The position numbers and the translations under genes were made by a program. From positions 992,001-1,056,000 of the forward strand of contig NZ_JAHCLT010000001.1 in NCBI RefSeq assembly GCF_020005165.1: 64,000 nucleotides of DNA, written 5' to 3'. This document shows positions 1 to 9,117 of this stretch, one piece after another (position 1 is the first letter of the stretch; each line of letters opens with the position of its first letter). The notes beneath the pieces were generated by a model. The model did no database searches. It had not been told where the DNA came from and was given only the letters and a program-made list of their open reading frames with translations. The DNA is from Kangiella taiwanensis (GTDB lineage: Bacteria; Pseudomonadota; Gammaproteobacteria; Enterobacterales; Kangiellaceae).

Positions 1-729
1 AAGGGTGCGCCGACGCTTGATTTTTTTCCTGTGCTTAATGACGATGTTTTGTCGCTGGACTGGGAGCAGTTCGAAGAAAATTCTTTGCTGAGAACATTAG
101 AAAAACGCTTTGATTATTATAAAGATAATGTGATTAAACCTTTTTTCAATGAGTATTTTTCAAGAGTCGATCGTCAAATTGTTCTAATTGATACATGCAC
201 AGTTTTGGAATCAGGCTATGAAGCCTACCAAGATTTAAAGCTTACGATAGAAAAGTTGTTAGAAGGGTTTAGTTATGGTCGCGCGCACTGGTTGAAACGT
301 CTTTTTGCACCATCGATTGATAAACTAATGATAGCCAGTACGAAAGCGGATTTGGTGCCTCCGGATCAGCATGCTGCGCTTGAGTCATTTATGCAAAAGA
401 TGGTTGCCCAAGCAAAAAACAATGTGGGCTATGAAGGAGTGGAAGTTGAAACTATGGCAATAAGCGCCATAGCGACTTCTGAAGCGGTAGCGACAGAGCA
501 TGCGGGCAAGAAACTACTATGCGTAAAGGGAAAAGAAGAGCGGACAGGAGAGTCTGTGCTCCACTATCCAGGCATTGTGCCTGACAAACCATTATCACGT
601 CAGCACTGGGACGAATTAGAGATTGATTTTTCAGCTTTTGCACTGCCAAACCTAACGCCTGATGAACCATTGCCACAGATACGAATGGATAAGGTTATTC
701 AGTTTTTGCTCGGAGATAAATTTTTATGA
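1..729 (+). CDS. ycjX: YcjX-family P-loop protein, C-terminal part
   Basis: The reading frame is open from the first base, so this is the 3' part (242 residues) of a longer gene; the family is usually about 460–470 residues and its P-loop would lie upstream of the window. YcjX is a DUF463 P-loop NTPase of stress regulons, of unknown exact role. The visible segment has the FFPV-type stretch at the left edge, an IVLIDTC strand and an IASTKADLVPP segment that resembles a nucleotide-base recognition motif. The stop overlaps the ATG of the next gene (ATGA), the usual ycjX–ycjF coupling. Identification is from family resemblance plus the neighbour. Confidence 0.85.
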   Translation, partial: KGAPTLDFFPVLNDDVLSLDWEQFEENSLLRTLEKRFDYYKDNVIKPFFNEYFSRVDRQIVLIDTCTVLESGYEAYQDLKLTIEKLLEGFSYGRAHWLKRLFAPSIDKLMIASTKADLVPPDQHAALESFMQKMVAQAKNNVGYEGVEVETMAISAIATSEAVATEHAGKKLLCVKGKEERTGESVLHYPGIVPDKPLSRQHWDELEIDFSAFALPNLTPDEPLPQIRMDKVIQFLLGDKFL

Positions 730-1802
730 GCGACAAGCCAGTCAAGTTTTACAGTAAAGATAAAGCACATCAAGCCGCGGAAAAGCTTGTCAATGAAGCT
801 GTAACAAGCTCGCGAGCGAGTGATGATGGGTTCCAAGGTCAGTCTCTAGCCACTACCAAAGCCTCAGAAATACAGCTTTTGAGTGATAGAAAAAAGCCAT
901 GGTACAAACGCTTGTTCTGGCCATCATTGTCAGCTTTTATTATCACTGCGGCTGGATATGAAGCTTATCAGTTTGTGACTGGCTTGCTACAGGAAAACTG
1001 GTTGCTGGGTTCTGGTGTCGGCTTGTTAGCGGGTATTGTAGTCATCAGCGGAGGCTACAGTTTATTTAAAGGCTGGAAAGCTAGGCGCCGATTTAAGCAT
1101 AGACAGACACAACAGCAACAATTTGAGCAGTTGCTTAAGGGTAAGTCTTACGGTCAAGCTAACCAACTCATCGCCTCAGTAACAGACGAAGTTGAACAGT
1201 ATGTTCGCATAGAGGCGCTCAAAACTTCGTATGAGCAAAAGAAGCAACAGGTGCACAACGATCAGGAGTTAATACACATTTATTCTAGTTCAGTTCTTCA
1301 GGGGCTGGATAAGATGGCATTGGATGTTGTGACTAAGCATGCATCAGAAGCCGCCGCGATGGTTGCCTTGAGCCCTCTAGCTGCAGCGGACATGGCGCTG
1401 GTTGCGTGGCGCAGTAGCAAAATGATTGAACAGTTATCTCAGCTTTATGGTTGCCCACAAACAGCTTTGGGTAGATTTGAGATGACGAAAAGAGTATTTA
1501 AGAATATGATGTTGGCCGGTGCCAGCGAACTTGTTGCTGATGCTGGCGTAGAGTTACTAGGTAAGAGCCTGACAGCAACGATCTCTGCTAAAGCAGCCCA
1601 AGGCATAGGTGTTGGGGTGTTAATCGCTCGAATGGGCTTACAGACGATGCATTTGTGTCGCCCCATACCTTTTGGTCAGGATGATAAGCCAAAGTTGGGG
1701 CAGATACGGAAGTCGGTTTACCACAAAGTCGTAGGTTTAGTTAAAACTGCCTCGGCTGGTAAAGCTGATAAAAGTGACGATGCAATTGAAAAGAAGAAAT
1801 AG
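726..1802 (+). CDS. ycjF: YcjF-like inner-membrane protein (TIGR01620/DUF697)
   Basis: Protein of 358 residues. A polar N-terminus of about 60 residues is followed by two membrane spans (about 63–83 and 90–111), a basic cytoplasmic stretch rich in Gln/Arg, and a C-terminal DUF697-type helical domain with Ala/Gly-rich helices (about 205–310). The tail is charged and ends in KKK. It overlaps ycjX by four bases and is surely co-translated with it. The family is membrane-bound and co-occurs with YcjX; its molecular function is not established. Confidence 0.85.
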   Translation: MSDKPVKFYSKDKAHQAAEKLVNEAVTSSRASDDGFQGQSLATTKASEIQLLSDRKKPWYKRLFWPSLSAFIITAAGYEAYQFVTGLLQENWLLGSGVGLLAGIVVISGGYSLFKGWKARRRFKHRQTQQQQFEQLLKGKSYGQANQLIASVTDEVEQYVRIEALKTSYEQKKQQVHNDQELIHIYSSSVLQGLDKMALDVVTKHASEAAAMVALSPLAAADMALVAWRSSKMIEQLSQLYGCPQTALGRFEMTKRVFKNMMLAGASELVADAGVELLGKSLTATISAKAAQGIGVGVLIARMGLQTMHLCRPIPFGQDDKPKLGQIRKSVYHKVVGLVKTASAGKADKSDDAIEKKK

Positions 1803-1816
1803 GGGAACGATAAATC

Positions 1817-2614
1817 ATGATAGAAATCAAAGGCTTGGCAAAAAGCTTTGCTTATGACAAAAAAGAAGCAAAGAAGAAAAAAAATAAGGTGGCGACTGAC
1901 CCACGTGAAGGTGATGGTGTTTTTCATGCGGTGAGAGACGTCAGCTTTAGCTGCGATAAAGGCAAAGTTTTAGGCCTATTAGGACCTAACGGTGCCGGTA
2001 AAACGACCACGCTTCGCATGTTATCGACAGCATTAGAGCCAACTCAAGGTGAAATCTTAATCAATGGTCATGATGTGACCAAAGAGCCGCGTTACGCACA
2101 AAAGCTTATCGGTTTTTTGTCCGGGAAAACGGGTTTATATCATCGCCTTACCGTTCGTGAGAACGTTGAGTATTTTGGCCGTATGCATGGTTTGTCCAAA
2201 CAAGTGATGGATGAGCGCATTGATAAGATTTTCAGCATGCTGGACATGCACACCTTTGCTGGCAAGCGCGCCGATGATTTATCAACAGGTATGATGCAGC
2301 GTGCTTCAATCGCACGCGCAGTGATCCATGATCCAAAAGTTTTAGTGTTTGATGAGCCAACCACTGGTTTAGACGTAATTTCAGCTAAAACGGTTCTCGA
2401 CTTTATCGAGAGTTACAAGGAAACCGAAATGTCGGTGATCTTCTCAACGCATCACCTGCATGAAGTAGAACGTTTGTGTGACGACGTTTGCTTGATTGAT
2501 TTGGGTGAAACCAAGTTCTTCGGAAGTACGCAAGAGTTCGCAGCGCAAACAGCGTCCGGCAACTTATACGATGCCTTCTTGAATAATGTGAATAAAAAGG
2601 AAGAGGTGGCTTAA
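1817..2614 (+). CDS. natA: ABC transporter ATP-binding protein, NatA-like
   Basis: ATPase subunit of 265 residues. It shows Walker A GPNGAGKT (56–63), an LSTGMMQR signature, Walker B VLVFDEPTTGLD and the H-loop FSTHHLHE. AGGGGA lies before the ATG. The permease follows after one base. NatAB pairs of this kind are ABC-2 exporters, described as Na+ extruders in Bacillus; the substrate here is inferred only. Odd: residues about 13–35 form a Lys-rich insertion between the first strands (KKEAKKKKNK) that is not typical of the family. Confidence 0.85.
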   Translation: MIEIKGLAKSFAYDKKEAKKKKNKVATDPREGDGVFHAVRDVSFSCDKGKVLGLLGPNGAGKTTTLRMLSTALEPTQGEILINGHDVTKEPRYAQKLIGFLSGKTGLYHRLTVRENVEYFGRMHGLSKQVMDERIDKIFSMLDMHTFAGKRADDLSTGMMQRASIARAVIHDPKVLVFDEPTTGLDVISAKTVLDFIESYKETEMSVIFSTHHLHEVERLCDDVCLIDLGETKFFGSTQEFAAQTASGNLYDAFLNNVNKKEEVA

Positions 2615-2615
2615 T

Positions 2616-3812
2616 ATGTGGTTAGTTTATAAAAAAGAATTATTGGAAATTTTACGCGACAAAAAAACGTTAATTTTTTCGATTTTATTACCAACCATTA
2701 TCTTCCCTGTGCTGTTTTTCGGTATTGGTAAGTTTACGCAAAGTAAAACAGAAGAAGCTGAGACCAAAGAACTTAAAGTGGCATTTGTGAATGCTAGCGC
2801 GTTTGAAGGCTTGTCGACGTTGTTTACAGCTGAAAAACACTTCAAGAAAGTAACTATTGAAAGTGATGATTACAAAGCTGAAATCTTGGAAGATAACGTT
2901 GATTTCATCATCGAAATTCCAGAGGGTACATCGCTGCCGTCAAACAGCCGTAAACAAGAAGTGATTAATCTTTACTATAAAGGTTCTTCCAAGCTCGATA
3001 ATATTTCTAGTAAACGTGTAAAAGACATTATTGAAGCGTATAACAACACTGAGCGTTTGGCGCTCGGTGCGCGTTTTAATTTGTCCACGGACAATATTAA
3101 GGCTTTCAATAAACCTATCGCTGTAGAGAACCAGAATTTTGCCTCAGAACGTGAACGTATGGGTGAGTTTGCTGGGCCTCTAATTGCTTACATTTTGATT
3201 GCACTGGCGGTCTCTGGTGCTATGTATCCAGCGTTAGAGCTTGGTGTTGGTGAAAAGGAGCGCGGTACATTAGAAACCTTACTATTAACGCCAATGACGA
3301 AAGGTAAGATTGTCATGGCTAAGTTTGGGGTGATTTTTACAGCGAGCTTTTTCACGGTCATTGTGACGCTACTCAGTTACTTCATATGGACCTATATTTT
3401 CACCATGGGTGGCAAGATGGGCGGCCTCGACTTCTTGTCTAATATTTCTGGACTGGATCTGTTGTTAGTGGCTGTACTGCTGGTGCCGTTAACCAGTATC
3501 TTCGCATCGATCATGTTAAGTGCTTCGATCTATGCTAAAAACATGAAAGAAGCGCAAGCCTACATGTCGCCGATATTCATGCTTGGTTTTATGCCAGTTA
3601 TCGTTGCATTTGTTCCCGGTATGGAGCTTGATGTTAAAACCGCGATGATTCCTATTACTAACGTGGCTTTAGCAATGAAAGACTTGGTTAAAGGTACGGT
3701 TGATTACACCATGATCATGGTGCTTCTGGGCTCAACAGTAGTGATTGCTGGAGCCTTACTGTACTTCACCACACAATTCTTCAAGAAAGAAAAAGTGTTG
3801 TTTAGAAGCTAG
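2616..3812 (+). CDS. natB: ABC-2 type permease, NatB-like
   Basis: Permease of 398 residues with the ABC-2 topology: an N-terminal membrane span (about 20–40), a large extracytoplasmic domain (about 45–185), then five or six spans in the C-terminal half. The motif GVGEKERGTLETLLLTPM, typical of NatB/CcmB-like exporters, lies at about 209–226. It starts one base after the ATPase stop and both end at a strong terminator. It should form the membrane part of a two-gene exporter. Na+ as the substrate is an inference from family naming. Confidence 0.82.
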   Translation: MWLVYKKELLEILRDKKTLIFSILLPTIIFPVLFFGIGKFTQSKTEEAETKELKVAFVNASAFEGLSTLFTAEKHFKKVTIESDDYKAEILEDNVDFIIEIPEGTSLPSNSRKQEVINLYYKGSSKLDNISSKRVKDIIEAYNNTERLALGARFNLSTDNIKAFNKPIAVENQNFASERERMGEFAGPLIAYILIALAVSGAMYPALELGVGEKERGTLETLLLTPMTKGKIVMAKFGVIFTASFFTVIVTLLSYFIWTYIFTMGGKMGGLDFLSNISGLDLLLVAVLLVPLTSIFASIMLSASIYAKNMKEAQAYMSPIFMLGFMPVIVAFVPGMELDVKTAMIPITNVALAMKDLVKGTVDYTMIMVLLGSTVVIAGALLYFTTQFFKKEKVLFRS

Positions 3813-3867
3813 TTTCTGGACGTTAGTTTGTGTCCCGTTTGATTGTTTAGCGGAATACAGGAAAAAG

Positions 3868-3892
3868 AAAAGGGCCGCTAGGGCCCTTTTTT
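3868..3892. terminator. Bidirectional rho-independent terminator
   Basis: An 8-bp stem AAAGGGCC/GGCCCTTT (3869–3876 with 3882–3889) with a 5-base loop is followed by T's on the plus strand and, read from the other side, by a T-rich tract. It sits between the convergent natB and mltD genes and can serve both. Confidence 0.85.
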
Positions 3893-3942
3893 GTAAACGC
3901 TTTTTTATAAACCCCTTTTTTATAAAGAGTATCGTGTAACGC

Positions 3943-5484
3943 TTATTGATAAATTGTTAGGGTTTGTCCTGGGCGAATAATGCTGCGCTTGCTCAAGCGA
4001 TTCCATTTAGTGATATCACTCACTTTAACTTTAAATTTTCGTGCAATGGCCGATAGTGAGTCACCACTTTTTACCGTATATGAGGTTTTAGCCGATGCAA
4101 ACTGAGAGTAGCGCTTAGGCCATACTTTTAAGCGCTGCCCCACACGTAAAGTGCTGTTTCTATTGATATTATTCCAGCGAGCTATTTGTGCTGAGCTTAC
4201 ACCGAAACGCTTGCCAATACTCCATAAGTTGTCGCCACTACGAACGCGATAGGTTTGATATCGACGGCGCTGACGGTTTTTATCCAAGGTTGCCATGAAC
4301 TTAAGTTCGTGTTCTGAAGCATTGGCGAACCCTGGCATTTTTAGCACTTGGCCGATCTTTAAAAAGTCTGACTTTAACTTGTTAAGATTTTTTAAATAAG
4401 ACACTGAGGTGTTGTGCTTTTTGGCAATGGTACTCAAGTTGTCGCCTGACTTGACCGTATAAGTCAGTAAGCCAAGCGCTTTGCCCGGCTCAATCTCCAT
4501 AATGCCTTTTTGGAACAACTGAACGTTTTTAGTCGGTACCAAAATCTTAGCTTGACCATGTTCCTCAGGGATAAAGAGCTTATTGTAGGCTGGATTTAAT
4601 CGATAAAAGACGTTTTTATCGATGTTGGCGATTTTCGCTAACTCCATCAGGTTTGCTGGGGCTTCAATCGTGACTTCGCGGAAAGCAGGAGTATTTTCGA
4701 TAAAAGGTAAATCAACCCCGAAGTCCTTGGCATTCAAAAAGATGTTCGATAAAGCTATCCACTTCGGCACATGACGCATGGTTTCGCGTGGTAGGCTTAG
4801 TGACCAGTAATCGGTCGGTTTGCCTTGGCGGCGGTTGCGTTTCATGGCTTTTAGGACGTTACCTTGTCCCACGTTATAGGCCGCGACGGTTAGTAACCAA
4901 TCACCATCAAACAGCTTATTGAGGTATTCGTAGTAGTCGAGTGCGGCATGCGTCGAGGCCACCACATCACGGCGACCGTCATACCATTGATCAATCTTTA
5001 GACCGAAGCCTTTGGCTGTGCGAGGCATAAATTGCCACAATCCTGCTGCCTGTACTACTGAATGCGCCAGTGGGTCGAAATTGCTCTCGACCATTGGAGT
5101 GAACGCTAGCTCGACCGGCATATTGCGCTTTTCAAGCTCTGTGATGATGTAGTGTAGGTAAGGAGCCGCTTTATTAGCGCGGTCCACAAGGTGGTCTGTA
5201 CGACGCAAAAACCGTTTTTGGTGCGATTGTACGCGTGAATTGGTGATATGCGTCAACGATTGATTCTTAGCAAGCTCATCCCATAAGTTAATTGGCTGAG
5301 GTGGCGTTAAATCTTTTGTGACCAACTCCACTTCGGGAGAGAGCTCATCTTGAGCAATATCAGGCGTTGGTAATGGCTCACTACGGCTTGATGGTTTGTT
5401 ATCAGCTATATCGTCATCAGATTTTTTTTGTAAGCTGCTACAGGCACTTAGCACCAATAGCGATAAAATGGCAATGCGCTTCAT
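3943..5484 (-). CDS. mltD: Membrane-bound lytic murein transglycosylase D
   Basis: Lipoprotein of 513 residues that cleaves peptidoglycan glycan strands to anhydro-muropeptides at the outer membrane. The signal peptide ends in the lipobox LSAC (Cys15). The SLT domain (about 105–260) has the catalytic glutamate E133 in PMVESNFDP, then AAGLWQFMP and AYNVGQGNV. Three LysM repeats follow (about 345–388, 412–455, 468–512), each starting with Y-x-V-(K/R)-SGD. The arrangement matches E. coli MltD, which has two LysM copies, plus one extra. It lies 13 bases downstream of gloB, the same pairing as in E. coli. Confidence 0.95.
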   Translation of the reverse strand: MKRIAILSLLVLSACSSLQKKSDDDIADNKPSSRSEPLPTPDIAQDELSPEVELVTKDLTPPQPINLWDELAKNQSLTHITNSRVQSHQKRFLRRTDHLVDRANKAAPYLHYIITELEKRNMPVELAFTPMVESNFDPLAHSVVQAAGLWQFMPRTAKGFGLKIDQWYDGRRDVVASTHAALDYYEYLNKLFDGDWLLTVAAYNVGQGNVLKAMKRNRRQGKPTDYWSLSLPRETMRHVPKWIALSNIFLNAKDFGVDLPFIENTPAFREVTIEAPANLMELAKIANIDKNVFYRLNPAYNKLFIPEEHGQAKILVPTKNVQLFQKGIMEIEPGKALGLLTYTVKSGDNLSTIAKKHNTSVSYLKNLNKLKSDFLKIGQVLKMPGFANASEHELKFMATLDKNRQRRRYQTYRVRSGDNLWSIGKRFGVSSAQIARWNNINRNSTLRVGQRLKVWPKRYSQFASAKTSYTVKSGDSLSAIARKFKVKVSDITKWNRLSKRSIIRPGQTLTIYQ

Positions 5485-5497
5485 AAGTAATTATTGT

Positions 5498-6268
5498 TTA
5501 AAAATTATCTTTTAGTCGACGGATTGTAGCAAAAGTTCGTACCGGATCGGAGAAAGTTTTTTCTTTTGCGGCTTCTGTAGCAGTTTCTTGGACGCTACGT
5601 TTGTGGCACCTGAGGAACGGGTTGAACTCTAATTCTTGTCCAATTGTAGAAGGAAGCGTCGGTTGGTTTTTGTCCCTAAGTGACTGAGAGTATTCTATTT
5701 CTTTTGTGATAGCAGGGTTGTCCGGCTCGACCGATTGAGCAAACTTAAGGTTGGCTAAAGTATATTCATGAGCGCAATAAACCTTTGTTTCTGCTGGTAA
5801 ATCTGCCAGTTTTTGTAACGATTCATGAAACACAGGAGGTGTGCCTTCAAACATGCGGCCGCAGCCTGCTTTAAACAAAGTATCACCGCAAAATAGGGCA
5901 CCATGGCCGTAAAAGGCAATATGGCCCATGGTGTGGCCGGGAACTTCTATCACTCGAAACTGGTATTCATCATTAAGCACAGACACCTTATCACCTTCGA
6001 CCAAATCGCGATCAGAAAACGATTGGTTATCGCGCTTAGGGACAAAAACCTGACACTGATAGCGATTTTTTAAGGTTTCTACGCCACCGATGTGGTCATT
6101 GTGGTGGTGTGTGATTAAAATAGTTTCAAGCGATAGTTGGTTGGCTTCGATATAGTCAATAACTGGGCTAGCATCGCCTGGGTCGACCACTGTTACGGCG
6201 TTGGAGTTAGAAGAGTGAATGACCCAGATGTAATTATCGCTAAATGCGCTTAATGGTATGACTTTCAT
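5498..6268 (-). CDS. gloB: Hydroxyacylglutathione hydrolase (glyoxalase II)
   Basis: Hydrolyses S-lactoylglutathione to lactate and glutathione, the second step of methylglyoxal detoxification. The metallo-beta-lactamase fold shows the binuclear zinc motif H54-x-H56-x-D58-H59 in THHHNDHIGG, later ligands in PGHTMGH and FCGDTLF, and the C-terminal FNPFLRC region that binds glutathione. The ATG at 6268 is chosen (256 residues, near the usual 251–258); an in-frame GTG twelve bases upstream is possible and neither has a good Shine–Dalgarno. It is divergent from the yafS-like gene, as in E. coli. Confidence 0.95.
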   Translation of the reverse strand: MKVIPLSAFSDNYIWVIHSSNSNAVTVVDPGDASPVIDYIEANQLSLETILITHHHNDHIGGVETLKNRYQCQVFVPKRDNQSFSDRDLVEGDKVSVLNDEYQFRVIEVPGHTMGHIAFYGHGALFCGDTLFKAGCGRMFEGTPPVFHESLQKLADLPAETKVYCAHEYTLANLKFAQSVEPDNPAITKEIEYSQSLRDKNQPTLPSTIGQELEFNPFLRCHKRSVQETATEAAKEKTFSDPVRTFATIRRLKDNF

Positions 6269-6375
6269 AGTATTATTCACAATATCGAGTAAGTGTATTT
6301 GCGTGCATGCAGATCTCAGGTTAGCATGAGAATACTCTACAAGACAGGCTAAAACCTAGCAACAAACGGGTAGCA

Positions 6376-7059
6376 ATGGAACGATTATTTGAGTTGAGTT
6401 GGCCTAAAATGCCCGCGGGGAACCGGTTACGGTATCTCTGGCAGGAGTGGTTGCAGCTGCACATGGAAGAGTACCATGGAGGCTACCTGCTGACTCTCGA
6501 CAGTTTGACACAAAGTTTGAGCTTGCCTGACAATGTTTTCGAGTATCATGTGCGCCTGGGAGATGGTTTGTGTCACTCAGTAGAGGCGAAACCTGATGAG
6601 TTGCCGATAATGACGGACTCAATACAAGCCGTCGTACTCAGTAATGTCTTTGAATATGCCGAGCAACCGAGCGTGCTGTTGGGCGAGGTGCATCGTGCTT
6701 TAGCACCGCAAGGCATTTTGTATGCGTTATTGTACGCCCCCCTGAATCCGTGGATGCTGAAGGCTCGTGGACGTTTGTCTCGAACCAAAAAAGAGTTACC
6801 GGCTCACACCATTGGTATTCATCGCTACGAGGAGTGGCTGAACCTGCTGGGGTTCAAAACATTAGAAACTGAAGTGGTGGGCTGTCCTTGGTGGCGCGGC
6901 TTTAAAGAGTTTGAGAAAAAGTCAGACATGTCTAAGGCTTGGCTCTCAGCACCTATTGCTTACATGGTCAAAGCGCAAAAGAAAGTCTCTACAATGACGC
7001 CATTACGCCCGCTGGAACAAGAAGCGCTGGCGATTGGTGGCAAATTAGCCAATATTTAA
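6376..7059 (+). CDS. yafS: YafS-like SAM-dependent methyltransferase-fold protein
   Basis: Protein of 227 residues. The middle part (about 55–120) fits a class I methyltransferase fold with a [19 protein letters not shown] acidic loop and a following helix [17 protein letters not shown], which resembles motifs post-I to III of the UbiE/SmtA group. Motif I is degenerate ([10 protein letters not shown]), so SAM binding is not certain. The position between gloB and rnhA is that of yafS in E. coli, which supports orthology. The substrate is unknown. Confidence 0.75.
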   Translation: MERLFELSWPKMPAGNRLRYLWQEWLQLHMEEYHGGYLLTLDSLTQSLSLPDNVFEYHVRLGDGLCHSVEAKPDELPIMTDSIQAVVLSNVFEYAEQPSVLLGEVHRALAPQGILYALLYAPLNPWMLKARGRLSRTKKELPAHTIGIHRYEEWLNLLGFKTLETEVVGCPWWRGFKEFEKKSDMSKAWLSAPIAYMVKAQKKVSTMTPLRPLEQEALAIGGKLANI

Positions 7060-7085
7060 CGCTCACAATAAGGCTGTTTCATATT

Positions 7086-7532
7086 TTGAAAACAATAGAA
7101 ATTTATACCGATGGTGCCTGCAAAGGTAATCCTGGCCCTGGTGGCTGGGGTGCTTTGCTGCGCTATGGGAAACATGAGAAACGTTTATACGGTGGGGAAC
7201 TCGAAACCACCAACAACCGGATGGAACTAACGGCGGCTATTGAGGCGCTAAAAGCCTTGAAACGGCCTTGCAGCGTTGAGTTAACCACGGATTCGGTATA
7301 TGTCAAAAACGGTATTAATCAGTGGCTTGAGGGCTGGAAAGCCAAAGGTTGGAAAACGGCATCTAAAAAGCCGGTAAAGAATCAAGACCTGTGGCAAGCT
7401 TTGGACGAACAAGTCGCTAAGCATCGAGTTAACTGGCACTGGGTTAAAGGCCATAGCGGGCACGCTGAAAACGAAATAGCGGATGAACTGGCCAATTTAG
7501 GCGTTGAAAAAGCTTTGAAAGAGAATAAGTAG
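7086..7532 (+). CDS. rnhA: Ribonuclease HI
   Basis: Cleaves the RNA strand of RNA–DNA hybrids (R-loops, Okazaki primers). From a TTG start the protein has 148 residues. The active site is complete: D9 in [16 protein letters not shown]47 in [10 protein letters not shown]69 in TTDSVYV, H123 in VKGHSGH and D133 in EIADELA; the basic protrusion [17 protein letters not shown] is present. TTG is chosen because the homologous region begins there, AAGG lies 12 bases upstream, and any earlier start would run far into yafS. dnaQ follows after seven bases, a conserved pairing. Confidence 0.95.
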   Translation: MKTIEIYTDGACKGNPGPGGWGALLRYGKHEKRLYGGELETTNNRMELTAAIEALKALKRPCSVELTTDSVYVKNGINQWLEGWKAKGWKTASKKPVKNQDLWQALDEQVAKHRVNWHWVKGHSGHAENEIADELANLGVEKALKENK

Positions 7533-7539
7533 GTAGCGC

Positions 7540-8229
7540 ATGAGACAAATTGTACTGGATACTGAAACCACGGGTCTAGAGCCTGCAGACGGGCATCGTA
7601 TCATCGAGATCGGTTGCGTTGAGTTGGTCAATCGTAAACTCACAGGCAATCATTATCATCAATACATCAAGCCTGATCGTGACATCGACGAGGGTGCGAT
7701 TGAAGTGCATGGTATCACCAATGAATTTCTAGAGGACAAACCAAGGTTTGAAGATATTGCGCCACAGTTTTTAGAGTATATTGATGGCGCCGAGCTAGTC
7801 ATCCATAACGCACCGTTCGATGTCGGTTTTATCGATCATGAACTCAAGTTATGGGATCCATCAAAAGGTAAAACCACAGATTACTGTTCGGTTTTAGACA
7901 CTTTAGTATTAGCGCGTCAAATGCACCCCGGGCAGCGTAACAGTCTAGATGCGCTATGTAAGCGCTATGAAATCGACAATAGTCACCGTGAGTTACATGG
8001 CGCTTTACTGGATTCCGAAATTCTAGCCGACGTTTACTTAAGAATGACTGGCGGTCAAACCAATCTGACGCTCGGACGACAATCTAGCCCAAGTGCAGAA
8101 ACGGGTGAGTTGCCCGTCAGGAAAATTGGCACGAACCGCCCGAGTTTGAAGGTCATTCAAGCATCTGATGAAGAGCTTAAAGCCCATAACGCCAAACTCA
8201 AAAGTTTAACTAACGCTCTTTGGGAATAG
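7540..8229 (+). CDS. dnaQ: DNA polymerase III epsilon subunit (proofreading exonuclease)
   Basis: 3'–5' exonuclease of the replicative core. The 229 residues carry Exo I (VLDTETTGLEP, with D7 and E9), Exo II (HNAPFDVGFIDHEL) and the DEDDh Exo III motif HGALLDSEILA. The tail after about residue 185 is the flexible linker plus the alpha-binding segment ending SLTNALWE. It probably shares a transcript with rnhA. No clear terminator follows. Confidence 0.95.
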   Translation: MRQIVLDTETTGLEPADGHRIIEIGCVELVNRKLTGNHYHQYIKPDRDIDEGAIEVHGITNEFLEDKPRFEDIAPQFLEYIDGAELVIHNAPFDVGFIDHELKLWDPSKGKTTDYCSVLDTLVLARQMHPGQRNSLDALCKRYEIDNSHRELHGALLDSEILADVYLRMTGGQTNLTLGRQSSPSAETGELPVRKIGTNRPSLKVIQASDEELKAHNAKLKSLTNALWE

Positions 8230-8503
8230 AATTTCAATTAGTTTTTCTTATGGGTCTCGTGAGAATAACTAGTCCAAAAATTGAAAAACTTGCCTTGTAT
8301 CGCTGTAATACGGTTCAAAAAATAATCAATTTGAGCCGTTTTGTACAGCCTGCATTTTACTCTGTTTGCATCTTTTTAGCTCTCAAAACGTTTCAATTCG
8401 TTTTATCGCTGCTCAAAACCTCAAAAAAATTGCACAATCTATACAGCTTATTTATGTAGTTATCGAGAGCTGCGTTTTGCTCAGAAAGTAGTCTGGGGGT
8501 TGC
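8230..8503. other. AT-rich intergenic stretch after dnaQ
   Basis: No convincing gene, RNA or repeat is visible here. An open frame of 79 codons starts inside the dnaQ 3' end but has no Shine–Dalgarno and a composition unlike its neighbours, and is not called. The first recognisable signal is the promoter of the antiporter operon at the right end of the gap. Confidence 0.5.
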
Positions 8504-8532
8504 TTGCGCGGTATTTTGGGGGTTGCTACAAT
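8504..8532 (+). promoter_or_regulatory. Candidate sigma-70 promoter of the Mrp operon leader
   Basis: A weak −35 (TTGCGC, 8504–8509) and a good extended −10 (TGC-TACAAT, hexamer 8527–8532) are separated by 17 bases. The start point would be near 8539, which gives a leader of about 90 bases before mrpE. Confidence 0.5.
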
Positions 8533-8550
8533 CATTTGAGTTTGTTGTGA

Positions 8551-8599
8551 ACCACACACTTTTTGTGGTGAAGGCTCCTTGCACTTGCGGAGCTTTTTT
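8551..8599 (+). terminator. Hairpin pair with terminator in the mrpE leader (possible attenuator)
   Basis: Two hairpins follow the candidate promoter: ACCAC/GTGGT (8551–8555 with 8565–8569), then GCTCC/GGAGC (8574–8578 with 8589–8593) followed directly by a run of T's. The second has the form of an intrinsic terminator, placed about 30 bases before mrpE and downstream of the only good promoter seen. It may be an attenuator or may end a short RNA of about 60 bases. No match to a named riboswitch was recognised. Confidence 0.55.
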
Positions 8600-8628
8600 A
8601 TTGTTCGGATTAGGTACGTTAAGACGAG

Positions 8629-9117
8629 ATGAAAAAAAATATCAGCCTTCGTTACATTATCAGTTTGATTGTCGTGCTGTCGCTTATATGGATCGGTAAT
8701 TCGGGTTACTTTAACGGTTTGTTGTTGTCACTTGGCGCCGTGTCAGTTGCTTTTGTTGTCTTTATGGCTTACCGACTTGGTATTGTTGATGAAGAGTCAC
8801 AGCCATTGAGCGTTAGTCGCCGCATCATCGTGTATTGGTTGTGGCTTTTGAAAACACTGGTTCAATCTAATATCACTGTGGTTAAACGTATTTGGCAAGG
8901 ACCGAAGGCGATCAATCCTGTTGTGGCACGTATCCCAACCAGTCAGAAAACTGAGATGGGCCAAACCATTTACGCTAACTCAATTACATTAACGCCTGGA
9001 ACCACAACGTTGGATATTCAAGGCGATACTCTGATTGTTTATGCATTGTCTTACGACGGTATCCGTTACCTGCAAGGTGGCGAGATGGATCGTCGTGTTA
9101 AGCGCTTGGAGGAATAA
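8629..9117 (+). CDS. mrpE: Na+/H+ antiporter subunit E (MrpE/MnhE)
   Basis: Small membrane subunit of 162 residues. Two or three N-terminal hydrophobic segments (about 8–28, 29–50, 65–85) are followed by a cytoplasmic domain with the family motifs ANSITLTPGTTTLDI and LIVYALSYD. Part of the multi-subunit Mrp antiporter in the inner membrane that exchanges Na+ for protons. Its stop overlaps the mrpF start by one base (TAATG). It is the first gene of the operon. Confidence 0.92.
   Translation: MKKNISLRYIISLIVVLSLIWIGNSGYFNGLLLSLGAVSVAFVVFMAYRLGIVDEESQPLSVSRRIIVYWLWLLKTLVQSNITVVKRIWQGPKAINPVVARIPTSQKTEMGQTIYANSITLTPGTTTLDIQGDTLIVYALSYDGIRYLQGGEMDRRVKRLEE

Noticed and set aside
6939-7085. Longer N-terminus for RNase HI
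   Set aside because: It would overlap yafS by 121 bases and add sequence unlike any RNase HI; the TTG at 7086 starts the conserved domain.
8220-8459. Open frame of 79 codons after dnaQ
   Set aside because: It begins inside dnaQ, has no Shine–Dalgarno, unusual composition and no recognisable domain; probably chance.
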